DNA from: JBBQSN01 sp963825505
GTDB lineage: Bacteria; Actinomycetota; Actinomycetes; Actinomycetales; CAWJMD01
DNA length: 64,000 nt
NCBI GenBank assembly: GCA_963825505.1
Contig: CAWGTL010000009.1
Location: 1-64,000, forward strand
Direction of reading: 5' to 3'
Every line of letters starts with the position of its first letter. Positions within the stretch are counted from its first letter, which is position 1. The translations under genes and the position numbers were made by a program. The notes under the pieces are model-generated. The model was not told the origin of the DNA and searched no databases. It saw only the letters and a list, made by a program, of their open reading frames with translations. Shown here in pieces: positions 9,179 to 17,023 of the stretch.

Positions 9179-9733
9179 GTGCACCCTGCCGGTCCGGACG
9201 CGCGCCGGCGACGCCTCGAGGAGGTGGTCGCCGAGGTCGGCGTGCCCGTGCAGAGGTACCTCGCCCGGCGGGCCGACCCCGGCACCGCCGACGACGTCCT
9301 CGGTGACGTGCTGCTCGTGCTCTGGCGGCGCATCGACGAGGTGCCGGACGACGCCCGGCTGGCGTGGAGCTACGGCGTGGCCCGCCGGTGCCTGGCCAAC
9401 CAGGTGCGCGGCGCCCAGCGGCAGCGCCAGCTGGTCGCCCGGCTGGCGCGCACGCGCCCGGACGAGCCGCCGCGCGCACCCGACGCCGACGACCACCTGC
9501 ACGCGGCGCTCGCCGCGCTGCCGGCGACCGACGCCGAGGTGCTGCGGCTGTGGGCGTGGGAGGAGCTGGCGCCGCGAGAGATCGCGGTCGTCCTGGGCAC
9601 CACGCCGAACGCCGTGAGCATCCGGCTGCACCGCGCCAAGGCCAGGCTCCGCGAGGAGCTCGCACGAAAGGATCCGGAACGGGCCGGACACCTCCAGCAG
9701 CGACAGGGAAGGAGGACCCCCGATGGACGCTGA
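9179..9733 (+). CDS. ECF-type RNA polymerase sigma factor
   Basis: 184 residues. Region 2 lies at about residues 20-75 (TADDVLGDVLLVLWRRI). Region 4 lies at about 115-165 (LPATDAEVLRLWAWEELAPR then VSIRLHRAKARLREEL), with a helix-turn-helix. There is no region 3, so it is ECF class. The GTG start at 9179 was chosen because it precedes the region 2 helix by a normal distance. An RBS (GAAAGGA) lies about 30 bp upstream, which is rather far, so the start is uncertain by a few codons. It overlaps the next gene by 11 bp, the usual arrangement with a cognate anti-sigma or membrane partner. Confidence 0.5.
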   Translation: MHPAGPDARRRRLEEVVAEVGVPVQRYLARRADPGTADDVLGDVLLVLWRRIDEVPDDARLAWSYGVARRCLANQVRGAQRQRQLVARLARTRPDEPPRAPDADDHLHAALAALPATDAEVLRLWAWEELAPREIAVVLGTTPNAVSIRLHRAKARLREELARKDPERAGHLQQRQGRRTPDGR

Positions 9734-10367
9734 CGACGACCTGCGGCACAGGCTGCACGCCGCCGACCCCGTGCGCGGCAACGGGTCCGGCGTCCCGCAG
9801 CAGAGCCCGAGGGCTCACGAGATCCTGGAGCGCGCGATGCGGATCGCAGACCAGCACGACCCGAGCACCACCACCGTCCCCGAGCCCCTGCCGGACGCGG
9901 ACGACCCGCGCCGTCGTGGCGGCCGGTGGCCCGCACTGGTCGCCGTCGCCGCCGCGGCGGTCGTCGCCGTGGGAGCGGGAGCAGCCTTGTCCGGCGTGCT
10001 CACCGACGAGACGGGTTCTCCCGCCTCGACCCTCGCGCTCACCGCTGCTCCGTCCGACGCGATCTCGTCCTGCATCATGTTCGACGTCACGGTCCTGTCC
10101 GGGATGCAGACCGCGCTGGCGGGCACGGTCACCTCGGTCGACGGCACCACCGCGACGGTCGACGTGGAGCGCTGGTACCGAGGCGGTCCCGCCGACGTCG
10201 TGACGGTGACCAGCGACCAGCGGGGCGTCGCGCTCGACGGCGTGGAGCTGGTGGCGGGCGAGGAGTACCTGCTGACGGCGACCGACGGCGTGGTCAACGG
10301 GTGCGGCTTCAGCGGACCCGCCACCCCCGAGCTCGAGGCGGCGTTCGACGAGGCGTTCGGCGGCTGA
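9723..10367 (+). CDS. Single-pass membrane protein, putative anti-sigma partner of the ECF factor
   Basis: 214 residues. A cytoplasmic, charged N-terminal segment (1-68) is followed by one Ala/Val-rich membrane helix (about 70-92) and an extracytoplasmic domain. That domain has two cysteines (SSCIMFDV and NGCGFSG) that could form a disulfide. A strong GGAGG lies 7 bp before the ATG at 9723. The overlap with the sigma gene implies coupled expression. No canonical zinc-binding anti-sigma motif (HxxxCxxC) is visible in the N-terminus, so the anti-sigma role comes from context only. The outer domain looks like a small beta-rich binding module (VTSVDGTTATVDVERWYRGG). Confidence 0.5.
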   Translation: MDADDDLRHRLHAADPVRGNGSGVPQQSPRAHEILERAMRIADQHDPSTTTVPEPLPDADDPRRRGGRWPALVAVAAAAVVAVGAGAALSGVLTDETGSPASTLALTAAPSDAISSCIMFDVTVLSGMQTALAGTVTSVDGTTATVDVERWYRGGPADVVTVTSDQRGVALDGVELVAGEEYLLTATDGVVNGCGFSGPATPELEAAFDEAFGG

Positions 10368-10418
10368 GTCCGGCGCCGCGCGGATGCGGCTGACCGGTGG
10401 GCGGGCCACGCTGTGGGG

Positions 10419-10628
10419 ATGACCCAGAGCGAACGCCCGAGCCAGGCCGACTCCCCGATGCTGGACGCGTCCGAGGGTGATCCCGACCGGGACGTGCTCG
10501 GTGCGGACCTCGACGACTCGGGCACCGACGGCCGGCCCGGGCCAGAGGATCGCGACGACGTGCCGCGCGCGCCCGCCGGTCCGCAGGACGAGCCGGTCGA
10601 CCCTGAGCAGCCGGTCAACCCCGCCTGA
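10419..10628 (+). CDS. Small acidic, proline-rich hypothetical protein
   Basis: About 69 residues from the ATG at 10419 (a GTG at 10413 is also in frame). The composition is strongly acidic with many Asp, Pro and Gly, and it is probably disordered. It is followed 18 bp later by the convergent stop of the next gene. No domain is recognised. The codon pattern fits the surrounding GC-rich coding style, but evidence beyond an open frame is weak. Confidence 0.5.
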   Translation: MTQSERPSQADSPMLDASEGDPDRDVLGADLDDSGTDGRPGPEDRDDVPRAPAGPQDEPVDPEQPVNPA

Positions 10629-10646
10629 CCCGTCGCGGTCGCCGGA

Positions 10647-11114
10647 TCAGGGCGACGGGGCTGTCGACCCTCCCGAGCGGGAGCCCACGTCGGGCGGCTC
10701 GGTCGCGTCCGGCTCGGACGGCGTGACGGCCGGCTCCGCGGGCGCGCTGCTGGTCGCTGCCGTGCTCGGCGCCGGCTCGGAGGTGGTCCGGTCGGTCGCC
10801 GCGGGGACGGTCGGGTCGGCCACGACGGTGGTCACGACCGGCACGGTCACGGTCACCACCTGCGTCTCGACGACGACCGGGGGCACGGGTTCCGCGGCGT
10901 CCTGCGCGGGCGTCGTCGTCGGCGCCGGGGCCGGGGCCGGGTCGCCGGTGGGGACGACGACGGTCGGCGCCACCTCACCGGTCTCGGCGACGGGCACGCC
11001 GTCGGACCCGGCGGCGGCGCGGTCTGCGACGACGAACCCCGCGGCGAACAGGGCCGCGGCGACGCCGAACAGCACGGCCGACGCGCGGACGAGCCCTGTG
11101 GTGGTGACGATCAT
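10647..11114 (-). CDS. Membrane-anchored, Pro/Thr/Val-rich low-complexity protein
   Basis: About 155 residues starting MIVTTTGLVRASAVLFGVAA, chosen because AGAAGG lies 7 bp before this ATG. A longer frame begins at 11189 but lacks such a site. One membrane helix or signal anchor (about residues 8-28) is followed by a long extracytoplasmic tail rich in Pro, Thr, Val, Ala and Glu, typical of a wall-spanning linker. No enzyme domain is present. It lies directly downstream of the HD-GYP gene on the same strand, and both proteins end in low-complexity tails. Function unknown. Confidence 0.5.
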   Translation of the reverse strand: MIVTTTGLVRASAVLFGVAAALFAAGFVVADRAAAGSDGVPVAETGEVAPTVVVPTGDPAPAPAPTTTPAQDAAEPVPPVVVETQVVTVTVPVVTTVVADPTVPAATDRTTSEPAPSTAATSSAPAEPAVTPSEPDATEPPDVGSRSGGSTAPSP

Positions 11115-11234
11115 CCCCGTGCCTTCTCGACGTCCCCCGACGCGGGTGCGGTTGGCGGAGCCGTCCCCTGGGATCGGCTCCTCTGCCATGGATACAGGCT
11201 CACGGCCGGATCCGCGCGTCGAACCACGTCGCGC

Positions 11235-12914
11235 TCACCGTCCGAGCAGACCGCCCACGATCCCACCCACGGCTCCGCCGACGCCGGTCGACGGCGCCGG
11301 CGAGGGATCGGGCGCGGGGCTCGAGCCCCCGCCGAGGAGGCCGCCGACAGCACCGGTCACGCCATCGAGCACCTCGCCCGTCGTCCCGGTGACCGGTGCC
11401 ACCACGCCGTCGACCACGTCCGCGACCGCCTGCCCCGTCCCGTCGACGACGGTCCCCACGGGGCCGCCGACCGCACCGCCGACCGCGCCGGTGACACCCG
11501 TCACCAGACCGCCGGCGCCGGACCCCACCGACCCCACTGCCCCCCCGACCGCGCCGCCGACCGTCGGGGTCGTCGCACCCGCCCCCGGCGTCGTCGTGAC
11601 GGTCCCGGGCGCGGTGCCTGTCGCGCCGTCGACCACCGGTACGCCGACGGTCCCGCCCGCCGGGTCCCCGACGGGCACGAGGTCGGCGCCGCGCGGCTGG
11701 CTCGCAGGCACCTCGACCGGCTCGGGCGCGGTGGCTCCGAGCTGCACGTCGACCTCGCGCCGGCCCGCGGACGCCGGCTGCCCGACCGGTCCCGGGGAGG
11801 CTGCCGCCTCCTGCGCGACCGTGGTCTCGTCCACCCCGCCGACGCCCTGGACAGCCTGTGCCGCAACGGGTCCACCGGCGACGAGCGCAGCCGTGCCGAT
11901 CGCCTGCACGAGGGTCGCGGCAGGGACCGTCTGGGTGGCGAGCACCGGCACCTCGGACAGCCAGGCGACCACGCCCTGCGCCCGGCGCAGCCGCGGCGCC
12001 GACACCGAGATCATCGCCCGCACGACGGCGGGGTCGAACTGGGTGCCCGAGCAGCGAACGAGCTCACGGCGGGCCGCCCCGCGGCTGACCGGTCGCCGGT
12101 AGGCGCGCGCCGCCGTCATCACGTCGAAGGCGTCGGCGACCGCGACGATGCGCGCGCCGTACGAGATCTGTTCTCCCCGAATGCCGAACGGGTAGCCGCT
12201 GCCGTCGTACATCTCGTGGTGCTCGATGATCACGTCACCCCACTCACCGAGCCAGCCCAGCAGCGGGGAGGCGAGGTCGGCACCTGCGACGGGGTGCCGG
12301 CGCAGCTCGTCCCACTCCGTCGCGGTGGGCTTGGCCGGCTTGTTCAGCAGGCCGGAGGCGATGGTCAGCTTGCCGATGTCGTGCAGCAGCGAGGCCCACA
12401 TCAGCCGGTCGCGGCCCGCCTGCGGCACCCCGAGCTCGCGGGCGACCATCTCGGTGAGCAGGCGCACCCGCTCGGCGTGGCCGCGCGTCGGCCGGTCGTG
12501 GTGGTCGAGCGCCGCCACCAGCACGAGGATCTCGCGCGCCACCGCCTGCGGGTCCTGCCCCGCCCCGTGCAGCCGCCGGACGTGGTCCTCCACGCTGCGG
12601 CGGCGGACGGCGTCGCGCGCCACCCGCATCCGCGACGGAGCACGGTCGGGGAAGAGCAGGGTGAGATCGAGCAGGGTGCTGAGCGGCAGCAGCCGGCGCG
12701 CCACCCGGTCGGTGAGCACGAGGGTGGCGGTGGCGGTCGCCAGGACGGCGACGACGAGCACCAGCCGGTCGAGCAGGCCGTCGACCGGGCTCAGGAGCTC
12801 GGCGACCGCACGGCCCGCGGCGACGGCCGCCACGACGGGCAACAGGAAGACGACGGCGCGCAGGGCGGCCGCGAGCCGCGGTCGCCCCTCCCACCGGTCC
12901 GTGCCGTCGTCCAC
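11235..12914 (-). CDS. HD-GYP domain membrane protein with long Gly/Val-rich C-terminal tail
   Basis: 559 residues. Two or three membrane helices occupy residues 15-80. An HD-GYP phosphohydrolase domain covers about 140-300: LDHHDRPTRGHAERV, LLHDIGK (HD pair) and IIEHHEMYDGSGYP (GYP loop). HD-GYP proteins usually hydrolyse cyclic di-GMP; the metal ligands appear intact. After residue 330 the sequence becomes low-complexity: first Val/Ala/Pro-rich, then about 100 residues of GAVGG-like repeats ending GGIVGGLLGR. Such a tail is not a normal part of the family and may be exported or aggregate-forming. Start is GTG at 12914. Membrane location is inferred from the N-terminal helices. Confidence 0.5.
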   Translation of the reverse strand: MDDGTDRWEGRPRLAAALRAVVFLLPVVAAVAAGRAVAELLSPVDGLLDRLVLVVAVLATATATLVLTDRVARRLLPLSTLLDLTLLFPDRAPSRMRVARDAVRRRSVEDHVRRLHGAGQDPQAVAREILVLVAALDHHDRPTRGHAERVRLLTEMVARELGVPQAGRDRLMWASLLHDIGKLTIASGLLNKPAKPTATEWDELRRHPVAGADLASPLLGWLGEWGDVIIEHHEMYDGSGYPFGIRGEQISYGARIVAVADAFDVMTAARAYRRPVSRGAARRELVRCSGTQFDPAVVRAMISVSAPRLRRAQGVVAWLSEVPVLATQTVPAATLVQAIGTAALVAGGPVAAQAVQGVGGVDETTVAQEAAASPGPVGQPASAGRREVDVQLGATAPEPVEVPASQPRGADLVPVGDPAGGTVGVPVVDGATGTAPGTVTTTPGAGATTPTVGGAVGGAVGSVGSGAGGLVTGVTGAVGGAVGGPVGTVVDGTGQAVADVVDGVVAPVTGTTGEVLDGVTGAVGGLLGGGSSPAPDPSPAPSTGVGGAVGGIVGGLLGR

Positions 12915-13348
12915 GTGCGCCCCTCAGGTCGTGAAGGTTGCCGGCCACCGCCGGACGTCCTCCACCGTCATCGGCGTCCTGCAGGCTCGACTGGAGCGGC
13001 CGGACGGGTGCAGTCCGACCACTGCCCGCGACCCGATCGGCGCCTGCGGAGGTGGTCCGCGCCAGATGGATGAATCCGTCCTGACCGCTCCAGCCCCTGC
13101 CGTCGTCCTCGCTCCTGCGGGCGCGGCCCCGAGCCGACGATCCAGTGGCAGACCTCGGAGGGCCCGTCGCCTCGCGACGACGGGTCGCCACCCGCTGACC
13201 TGCGGTCACGCGGCACGACGACGGGCCACCCTCGGGGGTGGCCCGCCGTCGGCGTCCCGGGAGCCGGAACCGGGCGGGGTCCCGCCACCGCGGTCCGCTA
13301 GCCTTCGCAGCACGTGGCAGGCGTCCTCGGACGGTCGGCCCACGCCCC
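12915..13348. other. Intergenic region without a supported gene
   Basis: 434 bp between the HD-GYP start and the tRNA gene. Open frames here are short and lack ribosome sites or recognisable products. The only structure found is the GC-rich hairpin at 13217-13250. The promoter of the HD-GYP gene and that of the tRNA should lie here, but neither could be assigned with confidence. Confidence 0.5.
13217..13250. terminator. GC-rich hairpin, possible terminator
   Basis: A 14-bp stem with one mismatch (GACGACGGGCCACC against GGTGGCCCGCCGTC) and a 6-nt loop. There is no T tract, so intrinsic termination is plausible but unproven. It sits about 100 bp upstream of tRNA-Arg. Confidence 0.5.
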
Positions 13349-13421
13349 GCCCCCGTAGCTCAGGGGATAGAGCAACGGTTTCCTAAACCGTGAGTCGGAG
13401 GTTCGAATCCTCTCGGGGGCA
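13349..13421 (+). tRNA. tRNA-Arg (anticodon CCT)
   Basis: A full cloverleaf can be folded: acceptor GCCCCCG with CGGGGGC, D arm GCTC/GAGC, anticodon stem ACGGT/ACCGT around loop TTCCTAA, and T arm GGAGG-TTCGAAT-CCTCT, followed by discriminator A. CCA is not encoded in the gene. Anticodon CCT reads the rare arginine codon AGG. It marks the boundary between backbone-like genes and the accessory-looking block, but no integrase or repeat of its 3' end was found in the window. Confidence 0.5.
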
Positions 13422-13489
13422 CTGCGTTCATGCGGGCCAGAGCGGTTCGTCGGCGCTGTCCAGCCGGTGCGTCAGACCCAGCGGTGACG

Positions 13490-14203
13490 TCACTGCGCGC
13501 AGCAGGCGCACGAACCGGAACAGCCGTCTGGCTCGGCTTCACCTTCAGCGCTGTCGCCGGGGCTCAGTGCGCAGCACCCCTCGCCACGCCAGGCGTCGCG
13601 GCCCTCCTTGAGCGCGACCGCCGCGATGATCAGTCCTGCCACGGGATCGGCCCATGCCCAGCCCACGGTGGCGTTGACGACGAGCCCGATCAGAAGCACT
13701 GCGGACAAGTAGGTGCACAGGAGCGTCTGGGTGGAGTCGGCTACCACTGCGTTGGATCCGAGCGCCCGCCCCGTCCGCCTCTGCGCCCACGACAGGAACG
13801 GCATGATCAGCAGCGATGCGATCGCCAGACCGATGCCTACCGGCGAGCTCTCGGGCTCCGCGCCGGTCCAGAGCGCCCGCGCGGACTCGACGCCGACGTA
13901 GGCGGCGAGAGCGAAGAACGACACCGCCATCAGCCTCAGCGCCAACCGTTCGCGGCTCTCCGGGAGACGGTGCCGGAACTGCCACAGGATGATCAGGCCG
14001 GAGGACACCTCCACGACGGAGTCCAGGCCGAAGCCGATGAGTGCGACCGACCCGGCTGCGAGACCCGCCGTGATGGCGATGATCGCCTCGACCACGTTGT
14101 AGGTGACGCTCCCAGCGGCCAACCACCGCGCGCGCCGCCCGAGGCGCTCCTTCTCGGCCGGGGGGAGCTCCTGTGTCCACCCGTGGGCGTGGGTGGTGCT
14201 CAT
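13490..14203 (-). CDS. Cation diffusion facilitator (CDF) metal exporter with Cys-rich C-terminus
   Basis: 237 residues with six predicted membrane helices. The CDF metal-site pattern is visible in ALIGFGLDSVVEVSSG (helix 2) and VADSTQTLLC (helix 5). The protein lacks the usual cytoplasmic C-terminal domain and instead ends in a cysteine cluster (CCAL, then GCSGSCACCAQ) suited to soft metals. It overlaps the upstream ArsR gene by 4 bp (ATGA), so the two form one operon. Context with a CmtR-like sensor suggests export of cadmium, lead or zinc. The metal is inferred. Confidence 0.5.
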   Translation of the reverse strand: MSTTHAHGWTQELPPAEKERLGRRARWLAAGSVTYNVVEAIIAITAGLAAGSVALIGFGLDSVVEVSSGLIILWQFRHRLPESRERLALRLMAVSFFALAAYVGVESARALWTGAEPESSPVGIGLAIASLLIMPFLSWAQRRTGRALGSNAVVADSTQTLLCTYLSAVLLIGLVVNATVGWAWADPVAGLIIAAVALKEGRDAWRGEGCCALSPGDSAEGEAEPDGCSGSCACCAQ

Positions 14204-14556
14204 GCGTCGGCCACGGCGCCGTAGCGCGGGCAGAGGGTGACGGCGTCACCGGTGGCGCTGAGCAGTGTCTCCGCCGCCATCAGCACCGCCAGGATCTGCG
14301 GCTCGTGGGTGAGGGACCACTGCGAGGCGCGGCCGTCGGGTCGGCTGGTGACCAAGCCGCAGTCCCGTAGGCATGCGAGGTGGCCCGAGACGGTCGACTG
14401 CGCAAGCCCCAGGTGCTCTGTCAGCTCGATCACCCGGTGCTCGCCGACTGCGAGGTGCTGGAGGAGAGCGAGCCTGGCGGGGTCGCCGAGGCCTCTGAAC
14501 AGGCAGGCGGCGGCGGTGAGTGCTCGAACCTCGTCGCGGGCGTCATCGATCGGCAT
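14200..14556 (-). CDS. cmtR: ArsR/SmtB-family metal sensor, CmtR-like
   Basis: 118 residues with a winged helix (LTEHLGLAQSTVSGHLACLRD). The recognition helix carries HLACLRDCGLV, matching the Cys-x3-Cys pair (Cys57/Cys61) that CmtR of Mycobacterium tuberculosis uses for Cd(II)/Pb(II). A third cysteine near the C-terminus (TLCPRYG) sits where CmtR has Cys102. It represses when metal-free and is expected to control itself and the CDF exporter that overlaps it. The ATG at 14554-14556 has no RBS and lies 6 bp from a TAACAT box, so the mRNA may be leaderless. Confidence 0.5.
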   Translation of the reverse strand: MPIDDARDEVRALTAAACLFRGLGDPARLALLQHLAVGEHRVIELTEHLGLAQSTVSGHLACLRDCGLVTSRPDGRASQWSLTHEPQILAVLMAAETLLSATGDAVTLCPRYGAVADA

Positions 14557-14560
14557 AGGC

Positions 14561-14571
14561 CGATGTTATCG
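14561..14571. promoter_or_regulatory. Probable CmtR operator over the -10 box
   Basis: The inverted repeat CGAT-GTT-ATCG lies directly before the ATG of the ArsR gene. On the minus strand it contains TAACAT, a possible -10 box 6 bp from the start codon. The position fits autorepression. The assignment is by position and symmetry only. Confidence 0.5.
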
Positions 14572-14637
14572 CTGAGCGCCGCACGCGAGTCAAGCGACGC
14601 CGCGCGGCACACCCTCTGTGCACCGGGCTGGCCAAGG

Positions 14638-14683
14638 TTGTTGACAGTCGACGACACCGCGAGTACGGTCGACAATCGACAAC
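14638..14683 (+). promoter_or_regulatory. Promoter with nested GntR-type operator, copy A (HAD hydrolase 1)
   Basis: -35 TTGACA (14641-14646), 17-bp spacer, -10 TACGGT (14664-14669). The -35 box lies in a left arm TTGTTGACAGTCGAC (14638-14652). A right arm GTCGACAATCGACAA starts within the -10 (14668-14682). The arms are inverted repeats matching at 12 of 15 positions. Bound repressor would cover both promoter elements. The same layout recurs at 16198 and 28610. Confidence 0.5.
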
Positions 14684-14721
14684 GCGCTTGCGCCACTCGG
14701 AGATCGACACTGGAGGACCCC

Positions 14722-15402
14722 ATGGGTTTTGACGTCAAGCCGAAGTTCGCGACGTTCGACATGAACGGGACGTTGATCAAGTTCGCCATCAACGACGCGC
14801 TCCGTGAGGTCCTGGGTGACCGGCTGCCGGCGGAGATCGCCGATGACTACCTGCAGGCCTGCAAGGCGTACCGCATCGACGAGTGCATGGGCGACTACAA
14901 GCCGTTCCACCAGATCGTCGCCGACTCGATGGAACGGGCTTCGCACAGGGTCGGACTCGAGTACCGCGCGGCCGACGCGCGGGAGGTCTACGAGATCGTC
15001 CCGACCTGGGGTCCCTACCCGGGGGTGACCGAGGCGCTGAACCGCCTGGCCGAGGCGGTGCCGCTCGTGATCATCACGAACAGCGACACCGCGCATGCTG
15101 TGCGCCTCGCCGAGAACCTCCAGGCCCCGTTCGAGGTCGTCATCAGCGCCGAGGAGATGGGCGTCTACAAGCCACGCCTGCGTGCGTTCGAGTACATGTT
15201 CGACAAGCTCGGCGTGACGCCCGAGGAGATCGTCCACGTCTCCGCGAGCCCGATGTACGACCATCGTTCTGCAGCCGCCATGGGCATCAGGAACAAGGTG
15301 TACGTCGACCGTGGCTTCGAGCACGACGAGCACTGGCTGGGCTACGAGCGGATCACCGACATCGCGGAACTCCCGGTCCTCTTCGGCCTCCCGCGTCCTT
15401 GA
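14722..15402 (+). CDS. HAD superfamily type II hydrolase (2-haloacid dehalogenase-like), paralogue 1
   Basis: 226 residues. Nucleophile Asp13 lies in FDMNGTLI. Motif II Ser/Thr is in IITNSD, motif III Lys in VYKPRLRAFEYM, and motif IV region in HVSASPMYD. The residue two after the nucleophile is Asn, not the Asp of HAD phosphatases, so C-X bond hydrolysis (dehalogenase-type) or a related reaction is more likely than phosphate release. Compared with classical L-2-haloacid dehalogenases the SSNxxD loop is replaced by SASPxYD, shared by the other three HADs here. The ATG has TGGAGGA 5 bp upstream. It is transcribed from the promoter at 14638. Substrate unknown. Confidence 0.5.
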   Translation: MGFDVKPKFATFDMNGTLIKFAINDALREVLGDRLPAEIADDYLQACKAYRIDECMGDYKPFHQIVADSMERASHRVGLEYRAADAREVYEIVPTWGPYPGVTEALNRLAEAVPLVIITNSDTAHAVRLAENLQAPFEVVISAEEMGVYKPRLRAFEYMFDKLGVTPEEIVHVSASPMYDHRSAAAMGIRNKVYVDRGFEHDEHWLGYERITDIAELPVLFGLPRP

Positions 15403-15471
15403 CGAGAGCCGATCCTCGACTCGGGGCTGCCCTCGCGCCGCGTGGATGACCGGCGTCGACTCGGACGACTG

Positions 15472-15489
15472 TACTGTCGACAAGCGACC
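15472..15489 (+). promoter_or_regulatory. Half-operator/-10 before the FCD-GntR gene, copy D
   Basis: TACTGTCGACAAGCGACC resembles the right arm of the operator at 14638 (TACGGTCGACAATCGACA), with its -10-like TACTGT. No TTGACA box is found 17 bp upstream. It lies 15 bp before the GntR ATG, suggesting autoregulation through one arm. Confidence 0.5.
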
Positions 15490-15503
15490 AGGGAGGCGGC
15501 GAG

Positions 15504-16154
15504 ATGGACTCCACGTTCGAGCGGTTGGAGCAGCGGACGACGACCCCGGACGGCGTCCACCGCGTCCTGCGGGCCGCGATTCTCGACGGGACGGTGCCTC
15601 CTGGAGGACAGCTGCGCGAGGCACACATCGCGGCGGATCTCGGGGTCAGCCGGTCTCCGCTTCGCGAGGCGTTGACCAGGCTCGAGGAGGAGGGGCTGGT
15701 CGTCAAGATCCCCTTCCGCGGGGCCTTCGTCGCTGAGGTCAGCGCCGAGGCCGTCGCTGAGATCGCCTCCATCCGCTTGCTGGTCGAGCCGTACGCCGCG
15801 GAGCTGTCTGCCGAGGCACTGCGCGGGTCGGAGCGGCCGACGTTGGTGCAGACTCTCGAGGACCTCAACCGGGCCACGGAGGAGAACGACATCCCGGCCA
15901 GCATCGACGCGCACCTCCGCTTCCACAGGCTCTTCTACGACCTCTCGGGGAACAGCATCCTGCTGAACCTGTGGAACGGCTGGGAGACCAAGCTCCGTCT
16001 CTACCTCACGGTCGACCATCGCTCGTACAGCGACGTGCACGACATCGCCGTCGAGCACGAGAGGCTGGCTGCGGTCGCCCTCGACGGTGACCAGGACGCG
16101 TTCCGGCACGAGCTCGCACAGCACTTCCGGTCGGCTCTACGAGCCCCGAGCTGA
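15504..16154 (+). CDS. GntR-family transcriptional regulator, FCD subfamily (1)
   Basis: 216 residues. A winged HTH lies at residues 18-75 (VHRVLRAAILDGTVPPGGQL, then LGVSRSPLREALTRLEEEGL). It is followed by an all-helical FCD ligand domain (about 85-210) with the metal-site residues in DAHLRFHRLFYDLSGN and later histidines (VEHERL). FCD regulators sense small organic acids or metal-bound carboxylates. It lies between the two most similar HAD hydrolase genes, each of which has a copy of the operator. Its own start is preceded by half of that operator, so it is a natural candidate for their repressor. Confidence 0.5.
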   Translation: MDSTFERLEQRTTTPDGVHRVLRAAILDGTVPPGGQLREAHIAADLGVSRSPLREALTRLEEEGLVVKIPFRGAFVAEVSAEAVAEIASIRLLVEPYAAELSAEALRGSERPTLVQTLEDLNRATEENDIPASIDAHLRFHRLFYDLSGNSILLNLWNGWETKLRLYLTVDHRSYSDVHDIAVEHERLAAVALDGDQDAFRHELAQHFRSALRAPS

Positions 16155-16161
16155 CCCACGT

Positions 16162-16179
16162 GCTCGGCCGGCGCCGAGC
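16162..16179. terminator. Hairpin after the GntR gene
   Basis: Perfect 7-bp stem GCTCGGC/GCCGAGC with a 4-nt loop, 8 bp after the GntR stop and 19 bp before the next promoter. No T tract follows; possible terminator insulating the next operon. Confidence 0.5.
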
Positions 16180-16197
16180 CGTCGGGCGGCACGAAGA

Positions 16198-16241
16198 TTG
16201 TTGACAATCTACGCCTCCACGCATACGGTCGACAATCGACA
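16198..16241 (+). promoter_or_regulatory. Promoter with nested GntR-type operator, copy B (HAD 2 operon)
   Basis: -35 TTGACA (16201-16206), 17-bp spacer, -10 TACGGT (16224-16229), followed without a gap by CGACAATCGACA. The -10 and right arm are identical to copy A at 14638; the spacer differs. It drives the HAD-RidA-DSD1-FAD oxidase operon, 26 bp before the HAD start codon. Confidence 0.5.
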
Positions 16242-16266
16242 GTCATCACCGCTCGACAGGAGGACC

Positions 16267-16947
16267 ATGGGTATCGACATCGAGCCGAAGTTCGTCTCGT
16301 TCGACATGAACGGGACGCTGATCCACTACCGCCAGGACGAGACGATCCGGAGGGTCCTCGGCGACCGGCTCCCGGCCGAGATCGTCGATGACTTCGAGCT
16401 CGCCGGGGAGCAGATCCGGTTCGACGAGTGCATGGGTGAGTGGCGTCCCATGCTCCAGGTCATCGAGGCCGCGCTGCGCCGCACCATGACGAAGTTCGGC
16501 GTGGAGTACCGCGAAGGCGACGCGCGTGCGGTCTACGACCAGATCCCCACGTGGACGCCCTACCCGGGCGTGACCGAGGCGCTGAAGCGCTTGGCGGAGG
16601 CCTACCCGCTGGTGATGCTGACCAACACCGACGACCTGCACGCGCCGTCCCTGGTGGAGCACCTCGGCGCACCGGTCGAGGTCGTGATCACTGCCGAGCA
16701 GGCGCAGGCCTACAAGCCTCGGCTCCGCGCGTTCGAGTACATGCTGGACGAGCTCGACGCGGCACCCGACGAGATCGTCCACGTCTCGTCGAGTCCCCAG
16801 TACGACCACCGGCCGGCGTTCGACGTCGGCATCAAGAACAAGGTGTACCTGGACCGCGGGTGGGAGCCGGACCAGCCGTGGCTGAGCTACACCCGGATCA
16901 CCGACATCGCTGAGCTACCGGTGCTCTTCGGCCTCGAGCGTCCGTGA
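16267..16947 (+). CDS. HAD superfamily type II hydrolase, paralogue 2
   Basis: 226 residues, same length as paralogue 1 and clearly its duplicate: FDMNGTLI with Asp13, DRLPAEIVDDF, PTWTPYPGVTEALKRLAEA, YKPRLRAFEYMLDEL, HVSSSPQYDHRPA, ITDIAELPVLFGL. The private SxSPxYD loop is kept and the residue at nucleophile+2 is Asn. It is the first gene of an operon with RidA (76 bp on), a DSD1-like PLP enzyme and an FAD oxidase. The hydrolase therefore probably acts on a product or substrate of amino-acid oxidation. ATG at 16267 follows AGGAGG. A haloacid substrate is not proven. Confidence 0.5.
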   Translation: MGIDIEPKFVSFDMNGTLIHYRQDETIRRVLGDRLPAEIVDDFELAGEQIRFDECMGEWRPMLQVIEAALRRTMTKFGVEYREGDARAVYDQIPTWTPYPGVTEALKRLAEAYPLVMLTNTDDLHAPSLVEHLGAPVEVVITAEQAQAYKPRLRAFEYMLDELDAAPDEIVHVSSSPQYDHRPAFDVGIKNKVYLDRGWEPDQPWLSYTRITDIAELPVLFGLERP

Positions 16948-17023
16948 CGCGGCCGAGCCGACTCACGTCCTCGAGGCCTGATCCAAGAATCGACCGGCAG
17001 CACCTGACAAGGAGAACGAGGAG

